Assembly: GCA_003427395.1 (NCBI GenBank)
Contig: BFEA01000910.1
Location: forward strand, 127,628 to 163,902
Direction of reading: 5' to 3'
Length of the DNA stretch: 36,275 nucleotides
Source of the DNA: Chara braunii
Taxonomy: Eukaryota > Streptophyta > Charophyceae > Charales > Characeae
This document shows, piece after piece, positions 10,680-21,383 of this stretch. The notes under the pieces were generated by a model. That model did not search any database. It was given only the letters and a program-made list of their open reading frames with translations, and had not been told where the DNA came from. The translations under genes were made by a program, and so were the position numbers. Positions within the stretch are counted from its first letter, which is position 1; each line of letters starts with the position of its first letter.

Positions 10680-11855
10680 GCCTGTTTGTCAGTAGTATTA
10701 GTCGCCATGGTCACAGACCTTTAGAAACTATTTTACATCATTTGGAGGTCTAAATAAGATGAATAAGTTATATGTACTTATATCATGTGGATCATATTGT
10801 TGCTGCTTGAATCTTGGATGTGATGTGCCTAAATGGATCATTTTTTTTTTCCCTGGACAATTTCTTAATTAATGTGTGTCATCCTTGCTCAAGGGTCATG
10901 CTCATCTTCTCTGTAAGACTCTTATTTTGATGGATTTACCAAACAAACATAAGTATTTGCTATTTTGCTTTTTATATAAATGAACCTTAAAACTTAAAAG
11001 TATTGGATGCGGTAATATGTAATTTTAGGTAATATGACAAAAAGGTATGTTTACCTTTCACAGGTTGTTGCCCAATAATAAAGCAATCCAAAACTTGAGA
11101 TCCTAAATCAACAACCATTTTGTCAAAATGAACATTTTTTATTTTTTGAACAAAAATCAAAGCTGACTAAATTGACCAAAAAAATGTCAAAATTTTTAGC
11201 TCTTTAGCGTCCGGCATTCTTAACCTGCCGGAGCCCTAGATTTATCTGGACTTAGCTATGCCGAACCCTCAAGAGGTAAACATTTTGACATGTTTTGGCC
11301 CAATTTTTGGTCGGTTTCAATTTCGTTAAAGAAAAAAAAATAATTCTCATTTTAACAAAATGGTTGGTTATATGATGGACCAACATGGACAATCCCCCTC
11401 TGCAGTACCACATGTTGCTGTTGATGAACCTAACAACATGTAAGTTGATTTTTTTCCTCCTATGTTTTTGCAGATGCAATAGGGACCTATCAGAAAATTT
11501 TGAGTGGCAAGTTGCAATTTCCATCTCATTTCTCTCGAAAGTACGTCCCTTTGTCTTTCTCTCCCAATTTCACACATTTTTCCTTTTCTCTCACCACTAA
11601 ACCAACAACTTCTACAACGAAAACATAGGAGTTCAAACTAACCAGTGCACTAGGAATAGGGTGGGTAATACTGGGTATATATATCATTTCGAATATGGTG
11701 GTCATGCTTGCGAAACCTAAGACATGCATTGGAACAAAGACAAATCCATACCCATGAAAGTAATGCAATAATGAACATGTCCACAAGTTAGTATTTTTGC
11801 CTCTCCACTTTCCAAATGAAGTTGCAAAAGCAAACATAGCTTAAGGTTAGCATGT
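10680..11855. other. No gene seen; AT-rich
   Basis: AT-rich unique-looking DNA with homopolymer runs near 10841 and 11331. Short frames at 11252-11837 on both strands are not supported by any motif. Confidence 0.4.
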
Positions 11856-11919
11856 TTCTCTCTCTCTCTCTCTCTCTCTCGCTTTCTTCCTCTCTCTCTC
11901 TCTCTCTCACACACACACA
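11856..11919. repeat. Compound (CT)n-(CA)n microsatellite
   Basis: Two CT runs separated by GCTTTCTTC, followed by six CA units. Confidence 0.95.
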
Positions 11920-11944
11920 TTAAAATCTTCATTTCTTATTTCTT

Positions 11945-12380
11945 GGTTCATCTATTTATCTTTCCACCCATCTGTACAATTGATCAAGTGACAATCTGTT
12001 CGTCCGTTCTTCCTCTTGATTCCATTCGTTTGACAACAATTTAATGCGTCCTTTCCTATTTGCACCAGTCTCATTCCACATGTCCATCAGTGATCCATGT
12101 CTCCATCCAACATTTTTTCATTGATCCATCCACCTATGCATCCATTCATCCATGTGTAAGTGCAATGCATACACAATTCAAAACATTTACGAAGAATCAT
12201 ATGTACATGTCCATGCAGTCATGCATGTTTTCATCGATACACAAATGTGTATATTATCCATTCGTCCACTCATATATCCCTCCCTTCTTTTGTTCATTTG
12301 TCCTTCTCTCTTTCTATTACCACTCAATATGCTCAAATCCATCCCTCCTCTCTATTACCACCTTGTTGCACAATAGCACG
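11945..12380. repeat. Degenerate CATC/CATT-rich simple sequence
   Basis: Many scattered CCATC, TCCAT and CATTCAT units (for example near 11970, 12090-12155 and 12265) suggest a decayed tetranucleotide array. The overlapping plus-strand frames at 12060-12621 are rich in Ser, His and Phe for this reason and are not gene candidates. Confidence 0.5.
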
Positions 12381-12689
12381 TCTTAGAACCCTTGTTATAT
12401 GGCACACCACATCAGTGCAATTCTACGCAACATTGGAAATCGTAGTCAATGGTGACCTTGTTGGACGAGGTGGGCGGAATGGGGTGCAACCCCAACCGTT
12501 ATGCCCATGCCTCAAAAAACAAAAACACACCGCTCACACCCCGATATGCAGGTTTATATTTCAACCCACACATCTACCTATGGATAAGGATCTATATACA
12601 GATCTCTATAGAGATCTATAATAGGTTGAAATATCTTGTAATATGCACTCTGTATATCCTTGTAGACATTTATAAATATTATGTAAAAA

Positions 12690-12954
12690 AAAAAATTTAG
12701 TAAAAATTACTTAATTCCATTTTCTACACAAGGATTTCATTGAATTATTTGTTGTTTACTTTATTGAAATATTTATTCTAATTTAATTTAATTTCATTAA
12801 AACAATAAAACTAAATCAACTCAATTTTATGCAATACAATAAATAAAGTTAGAAGAATAAAAAAGAAATCAACAAGAGACTCATATTATTAATCACTTTT
12901 ATGATGAACTTTTTTTAATTATTATTGTTACTAATTTATTAGTATTTATTATAT
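12690..12954. other. Very AT-rich DNA, insertion target of Gypsy-1
   Basis: Nearly pure A/T sequence without features. It ends with ATAT immediately before the 5' LTR. The sequence after the 3' LTR (from 22708) starts ATAT and is equally AT-rich, so both flanks were probably contiguous before insertion. Confidence 0.6.
12951..12954. repeat. Candidate target-site duplication (left), ATAT
   Basis: ATAT precedes the 5' LTR and ATAT (22708-22711) follows the 3' LTR. Four bases in AT-rich DNA are weak evidence, but both copies sit exactly at the LTR boundaries. Confidence 0.45.
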
Positions 12955-14267
12955 TGTGATGACCCGTCCATACATGGACTGAAACACACAACTGATTTCT
13001 GAGTTTTGCCCATAGACTGAATGCCCTGCTGACTTTCCCGCTTGCTACTAAGTCTGTGTGTGCACGCTTGCTGGACTTCATGTCTGTTTGAGTGCTGGAT
13101 GGCTTGAGTGTGTGTGTGACCATGCCTGTCTGAGTGTTGGTTGGCTTGGGTGTGTGTGTGACCATGCCTGTCTGAGTGCTGGTTGGCACGAGTATGTGTG
13201 TGGCCCGTCAGGGCACTTGCTCGTTCGTTGGGCCCTCAGGGCGGGTACTTACCTGTGGCCGTGACATTGAGGGGTTGCAGCGGGGAAAAACACTCAAGTA
13301 GTGGGTAGGCCGGTACCGCACTTGGAAGGGGTAGATGTGCAGGTACCGGAGGCCGAGCAGAAGAAGACAAAAGTGTCATTTTTAGAGACCCGGTAGTTGT
13401 AGGATAGGTCTAGGCGGATATCAGTCCAACCAGTCTGGTCTAGGGCCTCTACGGGCAATATCAGAGTCTGCAATGACGTTTCCCTCCGAAAGCGGTTGCT
13501 TGGGAGGCCAAGCGGCCTGGAAGTCACCGCCCAAGAGGCAAAGCAGGCCGCTATATCTTCTGGTCGGGTGGAGAGTCCGGCCTCTTTTTTGGTGTGCAAG
13601 TTTGGCGACACACTGGTGGAGCGCTGGCTGGAGCAACGCGATGTTGGAGCAGCGCTGCTTGGGAGGAAGGAGAAGGATATGAGGGAGGAAGAAGGAAGGA
13701 AGGGGGATGAGCGCCAGGGGTACTTACCTGGCTATGGTGGCAGCCATCTTCATCACCTTGGTGGGCGCTGTAGCAGGGAGTCCCCCAACTGGGGGGAAGC
13801 CACACCAAGAAGCTTCAAGGCAAGGTTGGGCATGGCGGCCTGAGCTAGACCAGTCATAGCTGCTTTCGGTTGTCCTTTGGGCATTTGGGCAAGGGCCAGT
13901 AGTCCGCCATAGCCTCAGCCTATGAGAGTGAAGAGTGGGGAGGCGGCCATGGCTATGGTGGACCTAAAGTGATGCCTGCAGTAGAAGAGAGACTCGGATA
14001 TTGATTCTGGACCAGTCATTCAACATTGTATTATTATTTCTTGTATGAAAAAGAGAAGGGGGAGATAAGGAGGAGGAGATTGTTGGGAGAAGAAGAAGAG
14101 CCTTGTCATTGTCTTTGCTGGTGTACATCTTCTTCTTCTTCTTTCTTTCTTCTTCTTCTTCTTCTAATCCTCTCTTTCTCCTCTCAAGTTCATTCATTTC
14201 TTTCTGCAATTGGATGGCATTGTACTTTCCGGTGGATGTGTATCTCGAAATTGGCCAGGGCATAACA
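12955..14267 (+). repeat. 5' LTR of Gypsy-1
   Basis: It starts TGTGATGACC and ends CATAACA, giving the TG...CA ends typical of LTRs. It is 1313 bp and aligns along its whole length with 21384-22707. Relative to the 3' LTR and to the fragment at 1-886 it lacks about 11 bp near 13489 (the GGGAGGAGGTAC part), so the deletion is in this copy. It contains a three-copy 42-bp tandem repeat and a (TTC)n tract near 14128-14165. Open frames inside it are not genes. Confidence 0.95.
13083..13201 (+). repeat. Three-copy 42-bp tandem repeat inside the LTR
   Basis: Units share CTGTCTGAGTG(C/T)TGG(A/T)TGGC followed by a GTGTGTGTG tract. The GAGTG anchor recurs at 13090, 13132 and 13174. The array is also present in the 3' LTR (about 21510-21630), while the fragment at 1-886 keeps only one clear unit. 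Confidence 0.85.
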
Positions 14268-14268
14268 T

Positions 14269-14286
14269 TGGTAGGAAAGCGGATTC
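14269..14286 (+). promoter_or_regulatory. Primer-binding site of Gypsy-1, tRNA uncertain
   Basis: TGGTAGGAAAGCGGATTC starts one base after the LTR end, the normal position, and begins TGG as expected for pairing with tRNA 3' CCA. It resembles the complement of the tRNA-like sequence at 886-959 plus CCA (TGGT, GGAA and GGATTC blocks in order) with a 2-base gap and a few mismatches. It shares only TGGTA plus scattered bases with plant initiator tRNA-Met sites. The primer is therefore only a candidate. Confidence 0.55.
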
Positions 14287-15912
14287 TACTTGCTGGTGAG
14301 AGTTGACTTTGCTGCCCTAACCTAACCTAAGTGGTTGAGGGCAACACTTAGGGTTAGGGTTGGTTGGTTGAGGGAAGTGGAGTAGCGTGGCTAAGGGAAG
14401 CTGCCCCCACNTGGTTAGGTCATGTGGGGCCGACATAGAACCTAACCAGGTTGCTTGAGAGTGAGATTAGGGTGGCGAGACATTTCGAGGAGACCTCATA
14501 CGGCGATTTGAGAGAAGCGACAGTGAGAGGCACTCACACCTGGAATCTGATTCAAGGGAGACACTTGGCAACTTAAGGGCCGCCCTCAATTAGGCGAGCT
14601 TGAGGGTCAGCGGCCACTCAGCATCTACGGACTGCAAGTTCCTACTTTGTTGTTCAGCATCGACGGGGGATCCGGCGTTGCACATTGGTGTTGGAGTCAG
14701 ACCCTCCTAGGAGATAGGACACTAGTGTAAGGGTAGCGTTAGAGGGGTCAGGAGGACCACATGAGAGGGGGGGTGAGTTCTATTCATCTCGAAGCTGAAG
14801 GCCACTCAGGTAAGTGTCGTGCACCTACTGGATGCCCATGTATGTGTGTATGGTATTGATTGTCCTGCTGGGGTACTTTGGGTTTCTTTTCCTACTCCTC
14901 TGTGGTCTTGATTGTGTGACTGAATGCATGTGATCTACCTACTCACCTGATGGATGAAAAATGAAGTATCTTGACCTAAATGCCGAGTCTTTCTACAATA
15001 CTTTGTCTTTTCACCTGTAAACGGTTGTAGTCTGTAGGTTCTGCCAGAAGTTGAAATTTCGTTTTTCAGTGCAGTAGAGACTGAACTAAGTCCATGTGGA
15101 ACTCCTCTTGGTTGGGACCTGGTTGCGACCTACGTGGGACCCCTGGGACCCAGCGGAACCGGGCCCAAACAAGAAGAGCCTTTGGACCCAAATCCGTTAG
15201 GCATTGACCTCTTGTCTTCTTGGCTGGGATACGAAGTTCATTCTTCTTGGATTAGGACACCCACTGCCGAGGGGATCTTGGCTGAGACGTTTCGCATGTC
15301 TTTTGGATTGCACTGTCCGTGGCTTGACTCGCACCCTGTACACCACTCAATTCTCCATTGTTGCATTTAGTCACTCGTTGTCTGATTTGTTGTACGGTCA
15401 TGGAGCTGGTCCGACTGGACTCGAGAGGACCTCGTATGCAGTCTGATCAGACTGGGTCGCTGAATCGGACCTCTCATTTGAATTTGTTTGTTTTTTTCTT
15501 TGGTTTGCTGCTCTCTACGTCCAAATTAAATGTCGCTCCGGCTAGGAGTTCTACCTTCTCTTCTCTGAAATTTTCAGTCAGTTTCTGTGAGTTCATTTTC
15601 GATGCCCGTGGAGACTCGCAACCAGAAAGAAGAGAGAGAGAGGAGGGAGAGAGAAAAGGGAGGGAGGGAAAGTGACCGTTTGAAGTGGGCAAGGACTGGG
15701 AAAAGGAGTGTTCGTCCAAGTGAGAGGGGGAGTGAACCTCTTGAGAGTCTAATTGGGGAANAATTGGGGAAAGTGACCGTTTGAAGTGGGCAAGGACTGG
15801 GAAAAGGAGTGTTCGTCCAAGTGAGAGGGGGAGTGAACCTCTTGAGAGTCTAATTGATTCTTTTGCAAACTGGCAACTCTCTGACCCACCTGTCAATACT
15901 AACGGTCCAAAA
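14287..15912 (+). other. Untranslated leader of Gypsy-1
   Basis: This stretch of about 1.6 kb between the primer-binding site and the gag ATG holds no supported frame. It includes CCTAACC- and TTAGGG-like short repeats near 14315-14366, an N at 14411, a purine-rich tract at 15628-15672, and an exact 85-bp duplication around the N at 15761. Confidence 0.6.
15671..15856 (+). repeat. Exact 85-bp direct duplication around an N
   Basis: 15671-15755 and 15772-15856 are identical by eye. The 16 bases between them contain an N (15761) flanked by two copies of AATTGGGGAA. Perfect identity next to an N suggests two contig ends joined without overlap removal, or a tandem repeat the assembler could not resolve. 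It lies in the leader, so it does not affect a frame. Confidence 0.9.
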
Positions 15913-17232
15913 ATGGCTCAGCTAACTTCAGTGTAATGACGGGCCTTGTTAGATGCAGCCAGTGATGTCGAAAAACCATATCTACAAGCACTCCTAGATA
16001 GTGCAACCAAAAGGGAATAGGAGGCAGAGAAGGAGAGGAAGGAGACATTGCTGAAAAGGCAGGTGGCCATCCTAGAGATTGTTCCCTCACTGACCGAAGA
16101 GCAGTGTGGGGAACAGTTGCAGTCTATACTCACCGCCCTTGTTCAAGTCAGGAATCTTGAGGATCATACCACTCAGATCGCTGAAGTCTTCGCAAAGTTG
16201 CGAACACTCCAAGATGATCTGACTGATATGACACGCAAGTACTATGAATTGACAAAGGAGGTGGCTGAGCTGCGACAAGCCCAAGTGGCCAACCCTCTTC
16301 CTCTACCCCATGGATCTGAAGCTGCAATTGAAACTACCTCTGCCTCTCTTACTTTGTCTTCTTCCTTGAATGTGTTGGCAACCCCCTCGGGACATGCAAC
16401 AGGTGCAGATTCCGCTGTTGCTGTGACAAGCAACGAGGCTGGAAATTCTGCAACTGCTGCAGCCCCAAGTTTGGAACCAGCAGGTGCTGGTCACAGCCGC
16501 ATCGGTCCCTACGTGGACCGAAAGGTGGTTCAAATACTGTCTAAGTACGATGGCAAAGAAGACATCGAATCCTGGATCAGCTCCATGAGGGCATACTTCG
16601 AGGTGTTGGGGACTCAACCTGAGACCTAGTCCGTGATCATGGGAATGAATGTTGAGCCGGTTGTGCGGGGCTTCTTAGAGGTCCAAGCCACGCGAGTTGG
16701 GATTCCTAAAATAAAACTAACCAGATGGCTTAAGGCCACCCCGGTTGCCTCCCTTCAGGAACTCCTCATTTCACAATACTTGGATCCACATGCTGCAGCA
16801 AGTGCAAGATATCAGTATGACAAAATCAAGCGCAGCAAGTGGACGGGCTCCATGAAAAACCTGCAGACTTACCTTAGCAAGATGTTCGCTACACCCGGAT
16901 TGAAACTAACTTCTTAATCTTGCTTGGATGTGGTCAAAGGCGCGATTCCCACCAATCGCCTAGGCAGGGACTTCATTGGTTACACTGACTGGTTCACCTT
17001 GATGAAGGACATAGTCAATCTTGAGGCTGTACACCTCGTCACCACAGCAGGCAGCAAAAAGCCCATGGGCGGCAGGCGGTTCAAAGGCAGTAACCGTTTT
17101 GCTGTGCATGACCTGCTGGAGGCCGAAGAAGAAGCCGATGCAGATGACCCCACTCTTGGCGACAACCAGGAACAGGACTCTGATACAACTTGTTCTTCAG
17201 CTCATGAGTCTGATGCAAACAAAGAAGAATAA
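15913..17232 (+). pseudogene. gag: Gypsy-1 gag (capsid region), broken by in-frame stops
   Basis: Gag forms the virus-like particle of the element. The frame starts at ATG 15913 (MAQLTSV) and runs to 17232 in one frame with stops after residue 7 (TAA TGA), at 16018 (TAG), 16627 (TAG), 16915 (TAA) and 17230 (TAA). Parts in order: a Lys/Glu-rich coiled-coil stretch (LRTLQDDLTDMTRKYYELTK), an Ala/Ser/Thr-rich linker, then the capsid-type part starting RKVVQILSKYDGKEDIESWI and continuing SMRAYFEVLG. An acidic tail (EAEEEADADD) follows. The long open pieces between single stops show recent decay. The TAGs could each derive from CAG or TGG by one C-to-T change on one strand. Confidence 0.8.
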
Positions 17233-17409
17233 AAATTTACTGCCTTTAAAAAGACTGCCAATGCAAAGGGACCGAATCGGAGTGCAGGGAAGAACTATGT
17301 CCAACTTCCCAAGGGAGTCAAGATCCCACCTAAACCGGAGGATGCGACTATTAAACCTTGGGTCGACTTCGGATAACTGAAAATGACTGGCGGGGTAGAC
17401 TCAAGAATG

Positions 17410-17470
17410 GGGTATCCCTGCATTGCCAAAAACCAAACCATAAGGTACAAGATTGTTATAGGCTGCAGGG
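17410..17470 (+). pseudogene. Zinc-knuckle remnant of gag nucleocapsid, in a third frame
   Basis: In the frame used by neither the gag body nor pol, the sequence reads VSLHCQKPNHKVQDCYRLQG. This gives C-x4-H-x4-C with the first Cys of CCHC replaced by Ser. The nucleocapsid knuckle packages element RNA. Its location between gag and protease is right, and its frame implies at least two frameshifts between 17230 and 17590. Confidence 0.6.
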
Positions 17471-17587
17471 AAACCAGAACCGGGTGTAGAGTCAACTTCA
17501 ACAAACTCTACAGCAGAGGAGACTGAATCTGAGGCAAATCAACAGTCCTCCCTTGAAGCCCAATCATCTGTTGAACACAAGGCTGAG

Positions 17588-18166
17588 GTGAGTAACGGTT
17601 TGTATGTCGAGCCTTGGGAGGAGTCTGGGACGGTCGATTTTCACTACCACTTGGAGCATTGGGATCAGATGAAACAACAATGTGCCCAGGGGATGGTGAA
17701 GTTGGTCTTCTTCAAATTTCTCATAAACCACCGCTATCTTCGTGTTTTGGTTGACTGTGGTGCTACGGCTAACTTTATGTCACCTCACGGGATACGCAAG
17801 GTGGGCTTGGGGATGAAGCAAGTGGCCTTGCAGAACCCTTGCCGGACCCAAGTTGGCAACAAAGAAGTTGTCTCTTCTACGCATGCAGTCAAAGGTGTGC
17901 GCACTACCTTTGACATGGACAAAACTGTCACACACGCGTTGAACTTCTATGTTCTTGACAAGTGACCCTTCGACGTTGTCCTTGGCTTGGGCTGGCTGCA
18001 GTCCCAATGCGAATGGACCGAGTGGAAGGAGTCACTTTTCATGATCAAAGATGCTCGAGGGAACGAGCTTTCTGTCCTCTTGGATGAGAAACACGAATCC
18101 CCAGTGACTTTTATGAATACTATGTAGTTTTGCAAGAAATGGCGCAAGCACAAGGAGGAAGAACAG
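17588..18166 (+). pseudogene. Gypsy-1 aspartic protease region
   Basis: The frame shared with RT reads LRVLVDCGATANFMSPHG, the site of the retroviral-type aspartic protease that processes Gag-Pol. The usual D-(S/T)-G-A has become D-C-G-A (GAC TGT GGT GCT at 17753). Downstream LNFYVLDK, a TGA (17963), and FDVVLGLGWLQ give the second conserved hydrophobic block (x-x-LGxxWL). Another stop, TAG, lies at 18125. The protease is probably dead through the stops and doubtful through the Cys. Confidence 0.75.
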
Positions 18167-19018
18167 TTGTATGTTGGCTTTGTTCGTCCTACCCATGTGC
18201 CATCTACTTTTGCGGTTAATACCACTACTACTTCCAGTAGTGAACCCACTTCTAGTACTTCTACTTCTAACACCTCTATTTCTCTACCCTCTAATGGTTC
18301 AAATGATCCTACTTCAGATTCGGTCGTCTCTATACATGACCTGCGACCGGATCTAGGTAATCCCTTTGCTGATCCTCCACCCCCACCTGTCCCACCAGAC
18401 ATCCAAAACCTCCTCGATCAATTTTCGAAAGTTCTGGCCGAGCCAGGTGGAGTCCCCACGCGATCAGCCCGAGACACCATCGAATTGGTTGAAGGTGTTG
18501 TTCCTCCAAAGGGCTGTGTATACCGAATGGGACCCGGCGAGTTGGAGGAACTCCGGCGACAGATTGATGAGATGATTGACAAGAGGTGGATCAAGCCTAG
18601 CGAGTCTGAATTTGGTGCTCCTGTGTTGTTTGTTCCAAAGAAAGGAGACAAACTCCGCATGTGTATTGACTATCGCAGTCTAAACCGCATCACAAGAAAG
18701 AATGCCTATCCATTGCCTCGTATAGATGACTTGCTTGATGCCGCAGGTGGGTGCAAGGTCTTCTCCAAGATCGATCTCAAGTCTGGCTACCACCAGATTG
18801 AAGTCGATCCTGCGGACCAGCACAAGACTGCGTTCAAAACACGCGATGGGCTTTACGAATTTACCGTAATGCCCTTCGGTCTCACGAACACACCAGCCAC
18901 CTTCCAAAGCCTCATGGACAAAGTCCTCCGCGAACAGATTGGCCGGTTTGTGGTGGTCTACCTCGATGACATTCTAATATTCCGCAAGTCCATGGAGGAA
19001 CACCTCAAGCACCTTTAG
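18167..19018 (+). pseudogene. pol: Gypsy-1 reverse transcriptase
   Basis: A 283-codon open piece of the pol frame begins with a Ser/Thr/Pro linker and contains RT in full order: RWIKPSESEFGAPVLFVPKK, KLRMCIDYRSLNRIT, FSKIDLKSGYHQI (motif A with Asp), MPFGLTNTPATFQ (motif B) and VVVYLDDILIF (motif C, YLDD at 18956-18970). All catalytic Asp residues are present. The piece ends at TAG (19016) in the RT thumb/connection, and the same frame continues beyond it. Confidence 0.92.
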
Positions 19019-19759
19019 GAAGTACTGACCATCCTCAAGAAGGCGCAACTCCATCTCAACTTAGAGAAATCTGAGTTTGGGAAAAATAGTGTCATCTATC
19101 TTGGGCACCGGTTGTCTGCTGCAGGCCTAAAGCCTGAAGCAACCAAGGTGGAAGTCATACGCAACTGGCTTCAACCCGTGAACATTCACGAACTGCGTTC
19201 TTTTCTTGGTCTCGCGCCTTACTATCGGAAGTTTGTGCCCCGCTTCTCCATTGTTGCGCGTCCATTGTCTCGACTAACAAGTAAGAATGTTCCCTACTCT
19301 TGGGACACCGCGTGCACGAACGCCTTTCAAGCCTTGAAGGGCGCCTTGGTAAGTTACCCTGTACTCCGCATTGCAGATCCCAAACTAGCATTCGTAGTTA
19401 CTACGAATGCAAGTTAGTATGGAATCGGCGCAGTGTTGCAACAAAATAACGGTGATGGCTTGCGGCCACTCGAGTACTACAGCAAACGCATGCCCAGCGT
19501 AAAGGTAGCCACTTCCACCTACATGCGCGAACTCTATGCTTTGCGTATGGCGTTGGATCCCTGGAAACACTATCTTTTGGGACGCCACTTCAAAGTCTTC
19601 TCAGATCATGAGACTCTGAAGTGGATAAAACAACAAACTACCCTGTCCCCTACCTTCCTTCGCTGGTTCCATGAGATTGACATTTTCGATTTTGAGTTAA
19701 GACACAAAAAGGGCTGTTATAATCGAGTCGCTGATGCATTGTTTCGCCACCCTCAATTC
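19019..19759 (+). pseudogene. pol: Gypsy-1 RT connection and RNase H
   Basis: The same frame continues with VIYLGHRLSAAGLKPEATKV and LRSFLGLAPYYRKFVPRFS, then RNase H, which removes the RNA template. The first RNase H catalytic Asp is Asn (TTNAS, AAT at 19406-19408), directly before a TAG at 19415. The other acidic positions remain: YMRELYAL, VFSDHETLKW and NRVADALF. VADALSRRP is normal here and Ser has become Phe. Active RNase H is unlikely even ignoring the stop. Confidence 0.88.
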
Positions 19760-20638
19760 ATGACTTGCCTTGTCAAATCCTACGACCTCCGAAAGAAACT
19801 GAAGGAGGAGCTCGTAGAGCACACCGCCAAGGACCCGGAGCTTAGTTCCATCCTTGAGCGGCTACGGGCTGGCCCTAGCAGTCATCCTGATTTTCACGAG
19901 TATGAAGGACTGATTTTTCGTCGCTACGGGAACCACGACCGCTTGTGTGTGCCCAACCATGAGCCTCTCCGCACACACTTTCTGGATTTGGATCATGGCC
20001 GGAGCGGACACTTCGGTATGGCAAAAACGTACACAAATTTGCTGAGACAGTTTGATTGGCCTGACATGAAAGGGACGACTGAAAAGTTTATGGTTGAATG
20101 TCAAGTCTGTCAACGAATCAAACCATGCAGACAAAAGCCGATGGGACTACTCACACCCCTACCCATTCCTGATGGTCCCGGGGAGTCTGTCTCCATCGAC
20201 TTCACCGACATGGGAAAGGTAAGTAAGACCGGCTACTCACAGGTCATGGTGATTGTTGACCGATTTTCTAAGTTCCTCAATGTGATCCCTTTGCCGCCTC
20301 ACGCCCCAACAGAACTAGTGATTCGTGAGTTCCAACAAAAGTACATTCTGCAGTTCGGAACCCCGAAGACTCTTGTGAGCGATCGGGATCTGCGCTTCAT
20401 TAGTATTGAGTGGAAGGACTTCACGTCTCAACTGGGGATCACGCTGTGTATGACATCTGGCCGACACCCCGAAGCCAACGGTTTGGCTGAGGAGATCAAC
20501 CAGACTGTGTTTCAACTTCTTCGCGCTTTGATTATCACGGATCAGGAAACATGGGATGGAGAGTTGTATTTCGTTAAGGGTTTATACAACAACTCCGTCC
20601 ACTCCGCCACCGTCATGACACCCAACGGTCTGCATTAG
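19760..20638 (+). pseudogene. pol: Gypsy-1 integrase, zinc and catalytic domains
   Basis: Integrase inserts the cDNA into the genome. The HHCC zinc domain is seen as LDLDHGRSGHFGMAKTY and CQVCQRIK. The catalytic core follows: Asp in VSIDFTDMG (20198), Asp in LVSDRDLRF (20381) and Glu in NGLAEEINQT (20489). The last two are separated by 35 residues, the D-x35-E spacing of retroviral integrases. All three are intact. The frame ends with TAG at 20636, after which coding sequence continues (GWQIQNPLSYLFP). Confidence 0.9.
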
Positions 20639-21343
20639 GGTTGGCAGATCCAGAATCCGCTCTCTTACCTATTCCCTGACAGCCAGCCAATTTAACATCC
20701 GGCAGACCTGGCTTCAGGGCCAAGTATGATCGCTTGCTCAAAGTTGCCATTGCAGGTATGACCAAGCGACAACACGCCATGATCCATCATGCGAACAAGA
20801 AGCGCCGATCGTCAGATATTCAGGTAGGAAGCTATGTCTGGGTCAAGATGTCTGAATTCTCAGAAGAAGAGGGAGTCTCACACAAACTTCTCCCTCACTA
20901 TTATGGGCCCTTGGAAGTTTTGGATGTGATTGGTGAAGATCACTTTGGCCCTTCGTACGTCGTTGATGTGCCAACCCATTTGCGCACATACCCCGTGTTC
21001 CACGCATCCAAACTGTACCTCCACCGTGATGCTAAGACATTCGATTATCGCGAAGACATGATCCCTCGTGCGATCAAAGGCGAGCATGAGATAGACAGGA
21101 TCAAACAACACGTAGGGAAGGACGCAACCGACAGTACCAGGTTCACTTCATGTATCACCCATTAGACGATATGTACTGGATTTCCAAACAGGAACAGTGC
21201 ACCTCGTGTTGTCAAAGCATACGAGCAACAAATCGCCACTAACGTTGTACCTAAGATCTCTGCAAGGCTCACTGCAACAAAGTACTCTAGGAACCTCTTT
21301 GCCTTGCTCGCTTACGATGCATTTGTCGAAGACTCAGAATGAG
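20639..21343 (+). pseudogene. pol: Gypsy-1 integrase C-terminal tail with chromodomain-like end
   Basis: After a one-base frameshift near 20680-20690 the sequence reads AKYDRLLKVAIAGMTKRQHA and then VGSYVWVKMSEFS and LPHYYGPLEVLDVIG, with YPVFHASKL. This is the usual GPF/Y-type integrase tail. A further frame change gives QVHFMYHPLDDMYWISKQE, in the position and style of a chromodomain-like targeting module, then VVKAYEQQIA and a stop TGA at about 21341. At least two frameshifts are needed to read through. Confidence 0.75.
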
Positions 21344-21370
21344 TTACTCGCTCGAAGGGACCTCGCTCTT

Positions 21371-21383
21371 GAGGGGGGAGTAG
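21371..21383 (+). promoter_or_regulatory. Polypurine tract of Gypsy-1
   Basis: GAGGGGGGAGTAG lies directly before TGTGATGACC of the 3' LTR. This is the RNase H-resistant primer for plus-strand DNA synthesis in LTR elements. Position and composition are textbook apart from one T. Confidence 0.85.

Noticed and set aside
13964-14306. Several open frames with Lys/Glu or Ser/Phe runs
   Set aside because: They lie inside the LTR and come from the (TTC)n tract. The same is true at 22374-22733.
14315-14366. CCTAACCTAACCTAA followed by TTAGGGTTAGGG, telomere-like
   Set aside because: Only two to three units each, in opposite orientation and inside the leader of Gypsy-1. This is neither a telomere nor a convincing interstitial telomeric array.
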